Part shown: piece after piece, positions 31,196-39,938 of the stretch
How positions within the stretch are numbered: the first letter of the stretch is position 1
Layout of the letters: each line of letters opens with the position of its first letter
DNA from: Methanobacteriota archaeon
Lineage (GTDB): Archaea > Thermoplasmatota > Thermoplasmata > UBA10834
DNA length: 64,000 nucleotides
Reading direction: 5' to 3'
Assembly (NCBI GenBank): GCA_020347565.1
Contig: CP070732.1
Location: 657,972 to 721,971 of the forward strand
Translations under genes and position numbers: made by a program
The notes under the pieces: model-generated
The model's input: only the letters and a program-made list of their open reading frames with translations
Told to the model about the DNA's origin: nothing
Databases searched by the model: none

Positions 31196-32605
31196 ATGAA
31201 GATCGTGATGAAGTTCGGCGGCGTGAGCGTGGCTGACGGCGAGAGCATGAAGCGGGTCGGCGAGATAGTGAACCGTTTCCGCGGAGAGGGACATCAGCTC
31301 GTCGTCGTGACGTCGGCGATGCACAACGTGACGGACTCGCTCCTGGACATTGCGGCCAAGGCCGGCAAGGGCCAGAGGGACCTCGTCCTTGAGTTCGTGG
31401 ACGAGACCAGGAGGAGGCACGCGGAGAGCGCCAAGACAGCGATCGCCGACAGTGAGGCGCTCGACGAGACGCTCCAGGCGATCGAGTCCAAGTGCGAGGA
31501 CCTGAAGAACATCCTCCTTGGTGTGGCGCACATCGGGGAACTCACTCCCAGGTCAAAGGACTTCGTGATAGGATATGGCGAACGCTTCTCTGCGCCGATA
31601 CTGCGCGGCGTCCTGAGGGACCTGGGCATCGAGTCCGAGGCGCTCACAGGCGGAGAGGCGGGGATAGTCACCGACGACCACTTCGGAGGTGCCGAGCCGC
31701 TTATGAACGTGACGACGCTGGAGGTGCGGCAGGTCATAGATCCGATGCTCGAGAAGGGCGTCATACCCGTCGTGAGCGGTTTCATCGCATCGACGCAGGA
31801 AGGCACGCAGACTACGCTCGGAAGGGGAGGCTCCGACTTCACGGCGTCCATCATCGGCGCCGCCATCAGGGCAGACGAGGTCTGGGTATGGAAGGACGTG
31901 GAGGGGCTCATGACGGCAAACCCGAAGATGGTCCCGGACGCGAGGATGATAGACCGCATATCGTTCTCGGAGGCGATGGAGCTCGCACACTTCGGCGCCC
32001 AGGTCATTCATCCGAAGGCGTTGGAGAGCGCTGCCAGGTTCCAGCTGCCGTTCCGGGTCAAGAGCCTGTCCAGGCCGGACGGCGGGGGCACGCTCATCGT
32101 CAAGGAGGTCAAGGTCAAGGACGGCGATGTCGTCAAGGCGATAACGAACATAGACGATGTGGACCTCATCACCGTCAGCGGCGCGAGCATGGTGGGCACG
32201 CCCCGGCTGGCGGCCCGGGTCCTGGACATACTCACGGACGAGGATGTCGATGTGCTCATGATCTCCCAGAGCTCATCCGAGGAGAACATCACGCTTGCGA
32301 TACCGAAGGACGACGGCTCGCGCGCACAGAACGCCCTCGAGCTTTCGCTGCTCGGATCGAAGCAGGTGCGGGAGGTCTCGATCGAGGCGGGGCTGAGCAT
32401 CGTCGCGGTCGTGGGCGCGGGAATGAAGGGCACGCCTGGCGTCGCGGCACGTGTCTTCCGCACGATGGCGGAGAACTCCGTCAACATACGCGCCATAGCC
32501 CAGGGCTCGTCCGAGCTGAACATATCGTTCATAATAAGGAAGCATGACGCCGCGGGCGCGGTCAAGGCGCTGCACGACGACTTCAGGCTGGGTGAGGCCG
32601 GATGA
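31196..32605 (+). CDS. lysC: Aspartate kinase
   Basis: 469 residues. The amino-acid kinase domain begins KIVMKFGGVSVADGESMKR and contains GRGGSDFTASIIGAAI. Two C-terminal ACT domains (about 320-465) suggest feedback by lysine or threonine. It phosphorylates aspartate at the head of the Thr/Met/(Lys) pathway. GGAGGATC at 31184-31191 sets the start at ATG 31196. The usual KFGGTSV motif reads KFGGVSV. Its stop overlaps the ilvD ATG (ATGA). No aspartate-semialdehyde dehydrogenase gene is in the window. Confidence 0.94.
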   Translation: MKIVMKFGGVSVADGESMKRVGEIVNRFRGEGHQLVVVTSAMHNVTDSLLDIAAKAGKGQRDLVLEFVDETRRRHAESAKTAIADSEALDETLQAIESKCEDLKNILLGVAHIGELTPRSKDFVIGYGERFSAPILRGVLRDLGIESEALTGGEAGIVTDDHFGGAEPLMNVTTLEVRQVIDPMLEKGVIPVVSGFIASTQEGTQTTLGRGGSDFTASIIGAAIRADEVWVWKDVEGLMTANPKMVPDARMIDRISFSEAMELAHFGAQVIHPKALESAARFQLPFRVKSLSRPDGGGTLIVKEVKVKDGDVVKAITNIDDVDLITVSGASMVGTPRLAARVLDILTDEDVDVLMISQSSSEENITLAIPKDDGSRAQNALELSLLGSKQVREVSIEAGLSIVAVVGAGMKGTPGVAARVFRTMAENSVNIRAIAQGSSELNISFIIRKHDAAGAVKALHDDFRLGEAG

Positions 32606-34281
32606 CGAAGGAGTCCGTGACATACCGAAGCGACGCAATAAAGAGGGGGCGCTCGAGGGCTGCCGCAAGGGGACTGCTGCGGGCGATCGGCATGGGAGAC
32701 GGCGATTTCGACAAGCCGCTGGTCGCCGTTGCAAACTCGTTCAACACGATCGTCCCAGGGCACATACACATGGACAAGCTCGTCATCGAGGTCAGGAGGG
32801 GCATAGAGGATGCCGGCGGCTTCGCCTACGAGTTCGGCGTTCCCGCCATATGCGACGGCGTCGCGATGGGGCTTCCCGGCATGCGTTACTCGCTGCCGTC
32901 GAGGGAGATCGTTGCCGACGCCGTCGAGTCGATGGTGGAATCGCACCAGGCGGACGGCTGGGTCGGCGTTACCAACTGCGACAAGATAACTCCAGGCATG
33001 CTGATGGCGTGCGGCAGGGTGAACATACCGTCGGTGATGCTCACCGCGGGGCCGATGATGCCTGGAGAGTACAAGGACCGCAGGCTCGATGTCATATCGA
33101 TATTCGAGGCCGTCGGCGAGCTGGCGGCGGGTAAGATAACGAATGACGACTTCGCCGAGATAGAGAAGCGTGCGTGTCCTGGAGCAGGATCGTGCGCGGG
33201 CCTGTTCACCGCCAATACCATGGCGTGCCTGACGGAGGCGCTGGGACTGAGCATCCCTGGATGCGCCACGGTGCACGCGATCACCGAGCGCAAGATGAAG
33301 ATGGCCTATGAGACCGGCAAGCTGTCCGTCGATCTGGTGAGGAAGGGCCTGAAGCCCAGGGATATCGTCACGGGCAGGAGCTTCGAGAACGCGCTCAGGA
33401 TCGACAACGCGATAGGCGGCTCGACGAACACGTGCCTTCATCTCATCGCCGTCGCGAGGGAGTTCGGCGTCGCCCTGGACCTCGACACCTTCGATGCCAT
33501 ATCCCGAGCGACGAAGCACATCGTCGCCCTCAGACCCGGGGGAAAGCACTTCATGATCGACCTCGACAACGCCGGAGGGATACCCGCGGTGATGTCAGTA
33601 ATGTCTTCCTCACTGAACGATGAGGCGACGGTCTCAGGGAAGAGCGTGAAGGAAATCGCAGCTGGGGCCAAGGTGATGGACGAGGATGTCATCAGAGGCC
33701 TTGACAAGGTATATCACGAGGAGGGCGGTATAGCCATCCTGAGGGGAAACCTCGCAGAAGAGGGCTGCGTGGTCAAGCAGTCCGCAGTCGTGGACTCGAT
33801 GAGGAGATTCGAGGGACCGGCTCGCGTGTTCGATTCCGAGGAGGAAGCGTCGAAGGCTATGCTTACCGGACGCGTCAACAAGGGCGATGCTGTAATAGTC
33901 CGATACCAGGGCCCAAAGGGGGCTCCGGGGATGCCAGAGATGCTCGGGCCGACTTCGATACTCACGGGCCTGGGCCTGAGCGAGCACGTCGCACTCGTCA
34001 CGGATGGCAGGTTCTCGGGAGGCACGAGAGGACTGTGCGTAGGCCATGTGGCTCCGGAGGCGTTCTCCGGCGGAGGACTCGCTGCGGTGCGGGACGGCGA
34101 CATCATCAGGGTCAACCTCGACGAGAGAGAGATCGAGGTCCTGATGTCACAGAAGGAGATGAAGGCCCGGATCAAGCAGGCGAAGGCGCCCTCAAAGAAG
34201 CTGCACGGATACCTGCAGCGGTACCGAGGTAGCGTGCGCTCTGCCAGCGAAGGAGCCGTTCTCAGTTCTGATAGCAGATAG
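32602..34281 (+). CDS. ilvD: Dihydroxy-acid dehydratase
   Basis: 559 residues of the IlvD/Edd family. Fe-S cysteines appear in VTNCDKITPGM and CPGAGSCAGLFTANTM. Other signatures are the conserved GGSTNTCLHL stretch and the C-terminal TDGRFSGGTRGLCVGHVAPEA. It dehydrates dihydroxyvalerate intermediates of Val and Ile synthesis. Its place at the end of the Thr operon makes sense because threonine is the precursor of isoleucine. The last 15 or so residues are Ser-rich and less conserved. Confidence 0.95.
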   Translation: MTKESVTYRSDAIKRGRSRAAARGLLRAIGMGDGDFDKPLVAVANSFNTIVPGHIHMDKLVIEVRRGIEDAGGFAYEFGVPAICDGVAMGLPGMRYSLPSREIVADAVESMVESHQADGWVGVTNCDKITPGMLMACGRVNIPSVMLTAGPMMPGEYKDRRLDVISIFEAVGELAAGKITNDDFAEIEKRACPGAGSCAGLFTANTMACLTEALGLSIPGCATVHAITERKMKMAYETGKLSVDLVRKGLKPRDIVTGRSFENALRIDNAIGGSTNTCLHLIAVAREFGVALDLDTFDAISRATKHIVALRPGGKHFMIDLDNAGGIPAVMSVMSSSLNDEATVSGKSVKEIAAGAKVMDEDVIRGLDKVYHEEGGIAILRGNLAEEGCVVKQSAVVDSMRRFEGPARVFDSEEEASKAMLTGRVNKGDAVIVRYQGPKGAPGMPEMLGPTSILTGLGLSEHVALVTDGRFSGGTRGLCVGHVAPEAFSGGGLAAVRDGDIIRVNLDEREIEVLMSQKEMKARIKQAKAPSKKLHGYLQRYRGSVRSASEGAVLSSDSR

Positions 34282-34391
34282 CGATATACCTCGTACTGGA
34301 ACCCGCAGCTAGAGGGCCACTCACTGAAGGACGACACGACCGCAAGTCTGAAATAGCGCCAGCTTCTTCATGAGACCTGGGCAAGGGGGAA

Positions 34392-37007
34392 ATGCGGATG
34401 AGATTCTTCAGTCCATCTAGTCGAAGATTGTGTGTATTGGCCGTCACGTTTGCCGTCGTCGTCTTCGCCTTACCGTCGATGGTGTCCAGCCCAAACGGGG
34501 CAATTGTGACGAGCGCAGAGGAGAGCGTTGACGTCGACAGGAGATTCACAGTCGGGGTTTCTGAATTGTATGTAGACACACTGAACCCGATCACACTCAC
34601 GAGACCCAGCGAATGGATGGCAGTGTTTCCGTGCTACAGCGCGCTATTACAGTATGATGACAGGATGGAAATCGACGGGGACCTCGCGCGCTTCTGGAGC
34701 GTAGACGGCCCGACCTGGCACTTCGAACTCGTGGACAACGCCTACTTCGTCGACCCCTTGGATCCGACGAACATGAGCCACCCTGTGACTGCGTCCGACG
34801 TGATCTTCACATACTCGGTCGTCCGGAACGTGTCCGGCATTCATCCGTTGGGAGCGCCCAATCCGGAGGTGACTTTCGAGTTGTCATCGACGGGGCCGTA
34901 CGACGTGAGCATCGAACTGAATCAGTCATACGCGCCCATTGTCAGCTCGCTGGTGTCAATACCGATATTGCCAGAGTACATCTGGGAAGCAGTCGACCCG
35001 TTGAGTTTCGAGAACAACCCCCCAATTGGCTCAGGGCCGTTCTACTATGCAACGGACGGACTCCCGGAGAGCGGTGAGGTCGTGCTCGAAAGGAATCCGA
35101 TCTGGTACATGGAGGACGAGAGGGGATGGAAGCCGAGAACGGACAGCTGGGTGCTGAAGGAATGCGGATCGTGGGACTGGGCGTTCTCGGCCCTTACGGA
35201 CGGCGAAGTAGACTTCATGATCGACCTGCCCAGAGACCTGTTTCTCGACGAGATCCCACTGTATCCGGAACTGGTAGGCTTCGGGCACACCGGTGGCTTC
35301 GTGTACGAATTCAACCTGAACCAGATGACCGATGAGATGAGGGACGCCTTGGGTGGGCCATTCAGCCAAGGGACGAACAATCAGCTGCTGTTGAACCAAA
35401 CCGTCAAGATGGCCATGGCCATGTGCGTCGACAAGGATGCCTTCGTTCTCGATGTATTGGACGGTTGCGGAGTGGAGGCAGACTCACTCGTACCGCTGGC
35501 TAACCCATGGCACTACGCGTACGGAGAGGCCCCGGAGGAGGAGCTGATACCTTTTGACACCGACGGCGCAAGGGCGATGTTGACGGCAGCCGGATGGGTC
35601 TACGACAAGTATGGGAACCCAGCGACTTCCGAGACCGTCCCCCTCTGCAAGGCAGGGGGCTCGGACGTGCTCAGCTTCCGGTTCGCCACGATAGATACAG
35701 AGCAAGAATGGATAGACGGTTCAATGCTCATCAAAGGATGGTGTGCGGAAGCCGGAATCGAGCTGGATGTCTGGGTACATTCAGTTAGCGAGATGAATTC
35801 CATATGGTATTGCGCTGATTACGATGTATGGCTCTGGGATTGGATCTTTGGCCTTGCGAGCGACCCCTCGGACATACTCAGCCTGATGACCACAGATGAG
35901 ATAGGGTCGTGGAGTGACTGCTTCTGGAGCAACTCCACCTATGACGCCCTCTACAACGAATCCCTCGTGGAGATGGATGGCGATGTCCGAAGGGGCATAG
36001 TCAACGAGATGCAGGCGATGCTGTACGAGGACGCTTCTTGCCAATGTGTTGCGTACCGGGACGACCTGTACGCCGCGAACGTCACGGATTGGTGCAACTA
36101 CGGTGATCTCGAGGCAGACCACATGCTGCTCCCGGACGTCACGCCGACATGGCTGTCCCTCAGAATACACCCGACAGACAACCACGCGCCCGTCGTCCAG
36201 GTCGACCCTTGCTTCGAAGGCTGCCTCGGGGAGGGCACAGCGGTCACGGCGACGATATGGGATGACGACCCCACGACAGACCTGGAGTACAGATGGTTCT
36301 GGGGCGACGGGACGTCGACCGATTGGATAGTCGGAGACAGCGGCCTCTCGTCGCACCTGTACTCCGTACCGGGCGAGTACACCGCGTACGTGGCCGCGAG
36401 AGAGGCCTCCTCGTCGAACGGCTACGACGACTACTTCATGACTTCGAACAGGACTACCATGATCATCCACGAGGCCGGAACGTCGTACGACCTGGAGCTC
36501 GTTGCCGGCTGGAATCTCATCACCGTGCCGCTGGTGAATCACAGCTACGAGGCGAGCACGCTCGAACTGTCTGCGGGCGATATGATATCGAGATGGGACC
36601 CGGAAACACAAACATACGACAAGAACTACATCGTCGGCATCTCTGCCTCCGGCTCCGACTTCGCCATTGAGCCAAGCTGGTCCTACTGGATCTTCTCGGG
36701 CACGACGAAGTCACTGACGTTGTGGGGGGACGCTCCCTCGGGCACGCAGAGCAGGAATATCACGGTCCCTCCTGGGGGCGGATGGGTCCAGATCGGACTT
36801 GCATCGCTGAGGACGGATCTGTGGGCTAGCGACGTTGTGGACATGTACGACCCACCGTTGCTGGAGATGGTGTCGCGGTGGAACGCCGACACGCAGACCT
36901 ACGACAACTACGTCGTTGAGTTCGGCCTGATAGACTTCCAACTGAATCCCGGAGACGGACTGTGGCTGTATGTCGGAGTGAACGGCGAGCTATCCTATGA
37001 GCCGTAG
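34392..37007 (+). CDS. Secreted solute-binding protein (SBP family 5) with PKD domain and C-terminal tandem repeat
   Basis: 871 residues. A signal peptide (about 1-42) is followed by a family-5 solute-binding domain (about 50-580; SHPVTASDVIFTYSVV, NNPPIGSGPFYYATDG) and a PKD-like domain (about 595-685). The C-terminal region has two copies of a domain beginning GWNLITVP / GWVQIGLA and sharing (I/V)SRW..(E/A)DTQTYD then a W.Y/W.F.G strand. Unlike the protein at 14810 it lacks a C-terminal membrane anchor. No permease or ATPase lies next to it, so it may serve the permeases at 17-20 kb or act as a lone peptide scavenger. AAGGGGGA precedes the ATG. Confidence 0.85.
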   Translation: MRMRFFSPSSRRLCVLAVTFAVVVFALPSMVSSPNGAIVTSAEESVDVDRRFTVGVSELYVDTLNPITLTRPSEWMAVFPCYSALLQYDDRMEIDGDLARFWSVDGPTWHFELVDNAYFVDPLDPTNMSHPVTASDVIFTYSVVRNVSGIHPLGAPNPEVTFELSSTGPYDVSIELNQSYAPIVSSLVSIPILPEYIWEAVDPLSFENNPPIGSGPFYYATDGLPESGEVVLERNPIWYMEDERGWKPRTDSWVLKECGSWDWAFSALTDGEVDFMIDLPRDLFLDEIPLYPELVGFGHTGGFVYEFNLNQMTDEMRDALGGPFSQGTNNQLLLNQTVKMAMAMCVDKDAFVLDVLDGCGVEADSLVPLANPWHYAYGEAPEEELIPFDTDGARAMLTAAGWVYDKYGNPATSETVPLCKAGGSDVLSFRFATIDTEQEWIDGSMLIKGWCAEAGIELDVWVHSVSEMNSIWYCADYDVWLWDWIFGLASDPSDILSLMTTDEIGSWSDCFWSNSTYDALYNESLVEMDGDVRRGIVNEMQAMLYEDASCQCVAYRDDLYAANVTDWCNYGDLEADHMLLPDVTPTWLSLRIHPTDNHAPVVQVDPCFEGCLGEGTAVTATIWDDDPTTDLEYRWFWGDGTSTDWIVGDSGLSSHLYSVPGEYTAYVAAREASSSNGYDDYFMTSNRTTMIIHEAGTSYDLELVAGWNLITVPLVNHSYEASTLELSAGDMISRWDPETQTYDKNYIVGISASGSDFAIEPSWSYWIFSGTTKSLTLWGDAPSGTQSRNITVPPGGGWVQIGLASLRTDLWASDVVDMYDPPLLEMVSRWNADTQTYDNYVVEFGLIDFQLNPGDGLWLYVGVNGELSYEP

Positions 37008-37108
37008 TGCCCAGAATCAGTGGCTACGGTCGTCAGAGTGACGACGGCGATTGGGGGACTCAGATCGAGTTCTGAGAACCTTGAGGAGTGGACATCGTGA
37101 TGGATAGA

Positions 37109-37960
37109 TCACTCGCCGTTCTCGACCCAGCCCTCGGCCTTCTTGTACGATCCGAGCACCTTCACGAATGCCCCGGACTTCAGGAGACCGCCTACCGCAG
37201 CGTTACAGTTGGCGTCCTCCATGCCGCCGTCGAAGTCGGCGTAGAACACGTACACCCAGGGCTTGTTCCTCCTCGGGCGTGACTCCAGCTTCGACAGGTT
37301 GACGTCTCTCGATGCGAACTCGCCCATCGCCCTGTGCAGTGCCCCTGGGACATTCTTCGTCGCGAATACGATGGAGGTCTTGTTGGCACCCTCTACCGGA
37401 GCGGGGTTCTTCTCGAGGACAAAGAAGCGGGTGTAGTTCTCCACCTCGCTCTGAATATCCTCCTTTAGTATCTTGAGGCCGTAGACGCTCGCGGCCCTTC
37501 TGCTCGCGATGGCCGCCTGGTCCTTCCTTCCCGACTCTGCTACGATTCTCGCGCTTCCCGCGGTGTCGTACGCAGGTATCAAACGCCAGCGCGTATAGGT
37601 CTGAAGGAACCTGCGGCACTGTCCGAGCGCCTGGGGATGGCTGAGTACCTCAGCTATCGTCGACAGTTCCGCCTCGCTGTGCGACATGAGGCAATGCTTG
37701 ACGGGAACGATGACCTCGCCAGAAACAGACAGGTCGTGATCGAGCAGCAGGTCGTTCACCTGAGTCACACTGCCCTCTATTGAGTTCTCCACCGGGGCGA
37801 CTGCGTGGGACGCCTCTTCGTGCTCCACGGCCTCGAAGGCCGACTTGAAATCGGGGCACGGCTTGGTCTCGACCCCGTTTCCGAAGTACTTGAAGCACGC
37901 GTCTTCGGAATACGCTCCGCGTTCCCCCTGGAAAGCGACCAACCTCTTCGCCTTCGACAT
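37109..37960 (-). CDS. pheA: Prephenate dehydratase with ACT domain
   Basis: 283 residues. The catalytic domain starts VAFQGERGAYSEDA and contains VAPVENSIEGSV and NYTRFFVLE, with the TRF motif of prephenate dehydratases. The C-terminal ACT domain ends with KLESRP, the phenylalanine-binding ESRP motif, so feedback inhibition by Phe is expected. It makes phenylpyruvate from prephenate. ATG 37960 matches the family start; the open frame upstream crosses the divergent promoter region and is not coding. It is monofunctional, with no chorismate mutase domain. Confidence 0.93.
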   Translation of the reverse strand: MSKAKRLVAFQGERGAYSEDACFKYFGNGVETKPCPDFKSAFEAVEHEEASHAVAPVENSIEGSVTQVNDLLLDHDLSVSGEVIVPVKHCLMSHSEAELSTIAEVLSHPQALGQCRRFLQTYTRWRLIPAYDTAGSARIVAESGRKDQAAIASRRAASVYGLKILKEDIQSEVENYTRFFVLEKNPAPVEGANKTSIVFATKNVPGALHRAMGEFASRDVNLSKLESRPRRNKPWVYVFYADFDGGMEDANCNAAVGGLLKSGAFVKVLGSYKKAEGWVENGE

Positions 37961-38070
37961 GGTAGCCCGGCGTACATCGAACGACCTATTTCTATCCTTC
38001 CCAGCCCGTGACGCGCTCCGAGGCGTTGTACACAAGTGTCCTGTGGCTGACCCCGAGCTATGAATATTCC

Positions 38071-38090
38071 CCCACAAAGATTTATATTGG
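38071..38090 (+). promoter_or_regulatory. TATA promoter of the leu operon (possibly shared with pheA)
   Basis: CACAAAGATTTATATTGG has a BRE-like stretch and a TTTATATT box at 38081-38088; transcription would start near 38110. On the minus strand the same bases read AATATAAATC and could serve pheA. Confidence 0.55.
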
Positions 38091-38157
38091 TGCAGCACAT
38101 GCTCAGTTCCGACCTCGCCGAACACGGCGGGGCTGCATCGCGCTGGAGAGGCTGTGA

Positions 38158-38223
38158 ATGAAGCATGACACATCGACCGGACCGCTGCTTCTGCTGCCCT
38201 TGGGGCTGCTCATTCTAGCCTGA
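38158..38223 (+). CDS. Putative leucine leader peptide (21 codons) upstream of leuA
   Basis: A short ORF within the leu mRNA leader encodes 21 residues, eight of them Leu: a run of four at 10-13, then 15, 17, 18 and 20, in a Leu-Leu-Ile-Leu-Ala ending. A good ribosome-binding site, GGAGAGG at 38145-38151, lies six bases before the ATG. The stop is 35 bases before the leuA ATG. GAAGCA at 38160-38165 can pair with TGCTTC at 38186-38191, and GCCC/GGGC within the Leu codons can also pair. This is the layout of bacterial leu attenuator peptides, but a clear terminator hairpin was not found, so the function is inference. Confidence 0.5.
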   Translation: MKHDTSTGPLLLLPLGLLILA

Positions 38224-38258
38224 GTGCTGTGCATCGCTGAATTTTGGAGAGTGTTCCG

Positions 38259-39899
38259 ATGTCGACACAATCCCCTAGTGAGAAATCTGGACAGGAAGGC
38301 GAAGGCGGCTTCAAGATCCCCGACAAGGGGGTCTTCGTGAGTGAATACAACAAGAAGATACTGCGCGCGACGCGCATGCCCGAGAGGGTCAAGATACTCG
38401 ACACGACCCTGAGGGACGGCGAGCAGACGCCCAACGTGGCGCTTTCCATCGACGACAAGGTCAAGATAGCCCAGGCGCTGGACGAGCTGGGCGTGGACAT
38501 CATCGAGGCGGGCTTCCCCATCAACTCCGAGGGCGAGGCCGAGGCGGTGAAGAGGATCGCCTCGTCCGGCCTGAGGAGTGAGATATGCGCCCTCTGCAGG
38601 GCCAACAAGGTTGATGTGGACGCCGCGATAGGCGCGGGCGTGGACTCGGCCCACATATTTCTCGCGACGTCAAAGGTGCACCTCGAGAAGAAGCTGAAGA
38701 TCAGCAAGGACGAGGCCGTCGAGAAGGCCGTGACGGCTGTCCAGTACGCCAAGGACCACGGCCTCGTGACCGAGTTCAGCTGCGAGGACGCCACGAGGAC
38801 AGACCTCGAGTTTCTGCATGAGGTGCACAAGGCCATCGAGGAAGTCGGTGTGGAAAGGATAGACATTCCAGACACGGTAGGCGTGATGACGCCTCCCGCG
38901 ATGACCGAGTTCGTCTCGGAGATCAGGAGCAAGACCAAGGTGCCGCTCGCGGTGCACTGCCACGACGACTTCGGGCTGTCTGTCGCGAACTCCCTCGCGG
39001 GCGTCAGAGGCGGCGCGGAAGAGGTCCATGTCACCATGAACGGCCTCGGTGAGAGGGCGGGGAACGCCGCCCTCGAGGAGGTCGTCATGGCGCTTCAGGC
39101 GTTCTACGGCATGAAGACGGGCATCAACACGCGCAAGCTCGCGTTCGTGTCCAGGCTCGTGTCGCAGCTCACGGGCATCGCCGTCCAGCCGAACAAGGCT
39201 ATCGTGGGCGAGAACGCGTTCTCGCACGAGGCGGGCATCCATGTGCACGGCATCCTGAGCGAGAGCTCTACCTACGAGCCCATGCGTCCAGAGATAGTCG
39301 GCAAGGAGCGCAGCATAGTGTTGGGCAAGCATTCAGGCCATCACGCCATCGATAGCAGGCTGAAGGAGTACGGCATCACGCTCGAGAAGGAGCAGATGAA
39401 GGAGCTCGTGAAGCGCGTCAAGAAGTACGCGGAATCGGGCAAGAAGCTCGACGACGCAGAGCTGTTCGCTGTCGCGTACGACATACTCGGCCAGGAGACC
39501 GAGCCCGTGATAAGGCTCGAGGAGTTCACGGCGTTCACGGGCCTCAATTTCACGCCCACCGCGACGGTCGTGCTCAACATCGATGGCGACGTGAGGCGCG
39601 CGTCCGAGACGGGCGTGGGCCCGATCGACGCCAGCCTGAGCGCCATGAGGAGCGCCGTGTCCAAGAGCATCGTGCTCAGGCAGTACAGGCTCGAGGCGAT
39701 TACCGGCGGGTCCAACGCCCTGTGCGAGGTGACCGTCAAGCTCGGCGACACGGAGAACCCGAGCATAATCTCCCTCGGGAAGAGCGTCGGCTCGGACATC
39801 GTAACCACCAGCGTGGACGCGACCGTCGAGGCGCTGAACAGGCTGTGGGTGTGCAAGCTCACTATGAACGGCAAGGACGGCGGCAGGAAAGTCTATTGA
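38259..39899 (+). CDS. leuA: 2-isopropylmalate synthase-type enzyme (LeuA/CimA/AksA family)
   Basis: 546 residues. The HMGL-like TIM barrel has LDTTLRDGEQTPNVALS and the metal motif HCHDDFG; a linker leads to the C-terminal LeuA dimer/regulatory domain (about 400-545). It condenses acetyl-CoA with 2-oxoisovalerate; relatives making citramalate or homocitrate look alike. The downstream leuCDB genes and the leucine-rich leader favour leucine synthesis. ATG 38259 is used with GGAG about nine bases upstream; a TTG at 38244 is in frame. A leucine-binding C-terminal domain implies feedback inhibition. Confidence 0.88.
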   Translation: MSTQSPSEKSGQEGEGGFKIPDKGVFVSEYNKKILRATRMPERVKILDTTLRDGEQTPNVALSIDDKVKIAQALDELGVDIIEAGFPINSEGEAEAVKRIASSGLRSEICALCRANKVDVDAAIGAGVDSAHIFLATSKVHLEKKLKISKDEAVEKAVTAVQYAKDHGLVTEFSCEDATRTDLEFLHEVHKAIEEVGVERIDIPDTVGVMTPPAMTEFVSEIRSKTKVPLAVHCHDDFGLSVANSLAGVRGGAEEVHVTMNGLGERAGNAALEEVVMALQAFYGMKTGINTRKLAFVSRLVSQLTGIAVQPNKAIVGENAFSHEAGIHVHGILSESSTYEPMRPEIVGKERSIVLGKHSGHHAIDSRLKEYGITLEKEQMKELVKRVKKYAESGKKLDDAELFAVAYDILGQETEPVIRLEEFTAFTGLNFTPTATVVLNIDGDVRRASETGVGPIDASLSAMRSAVSKSIVLRQYRLEAITGGSNALCEVTVKLGDTENPSIISLGKSVGSDIVTTSVDATVEALNRLWVCKLTMNGKDGGRKVY

Positions 39900-39938
39900 C
39901 CACGTGACGAATCGGGTCGGCAACTGAGGTGACTCGCT

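Larger units (their letters stand above)
37961..38257. other. Divergent control region between pheA and leuA
   Basis: 297 bases between two start codons. The core is an A/T-rich box at 38071-38090 that could serve both directions. The leuA side has a leader of about 150 bases with a leucine-rich short ORF. A 20-codon ORF starting at 38099 overlaps that short ORF by ATGA, but begins upstream of the predicted transcription start and is probably not translated. Confidence 0.5.

Noticed and set aside
38099-38161. A 20-codon ORF overlapping the leucine leader ORF by ATGA
   Set aside because: It begins only about ten bases after the TATA box, upstream of the likely transcription start, so it is probably not in the mRNA.
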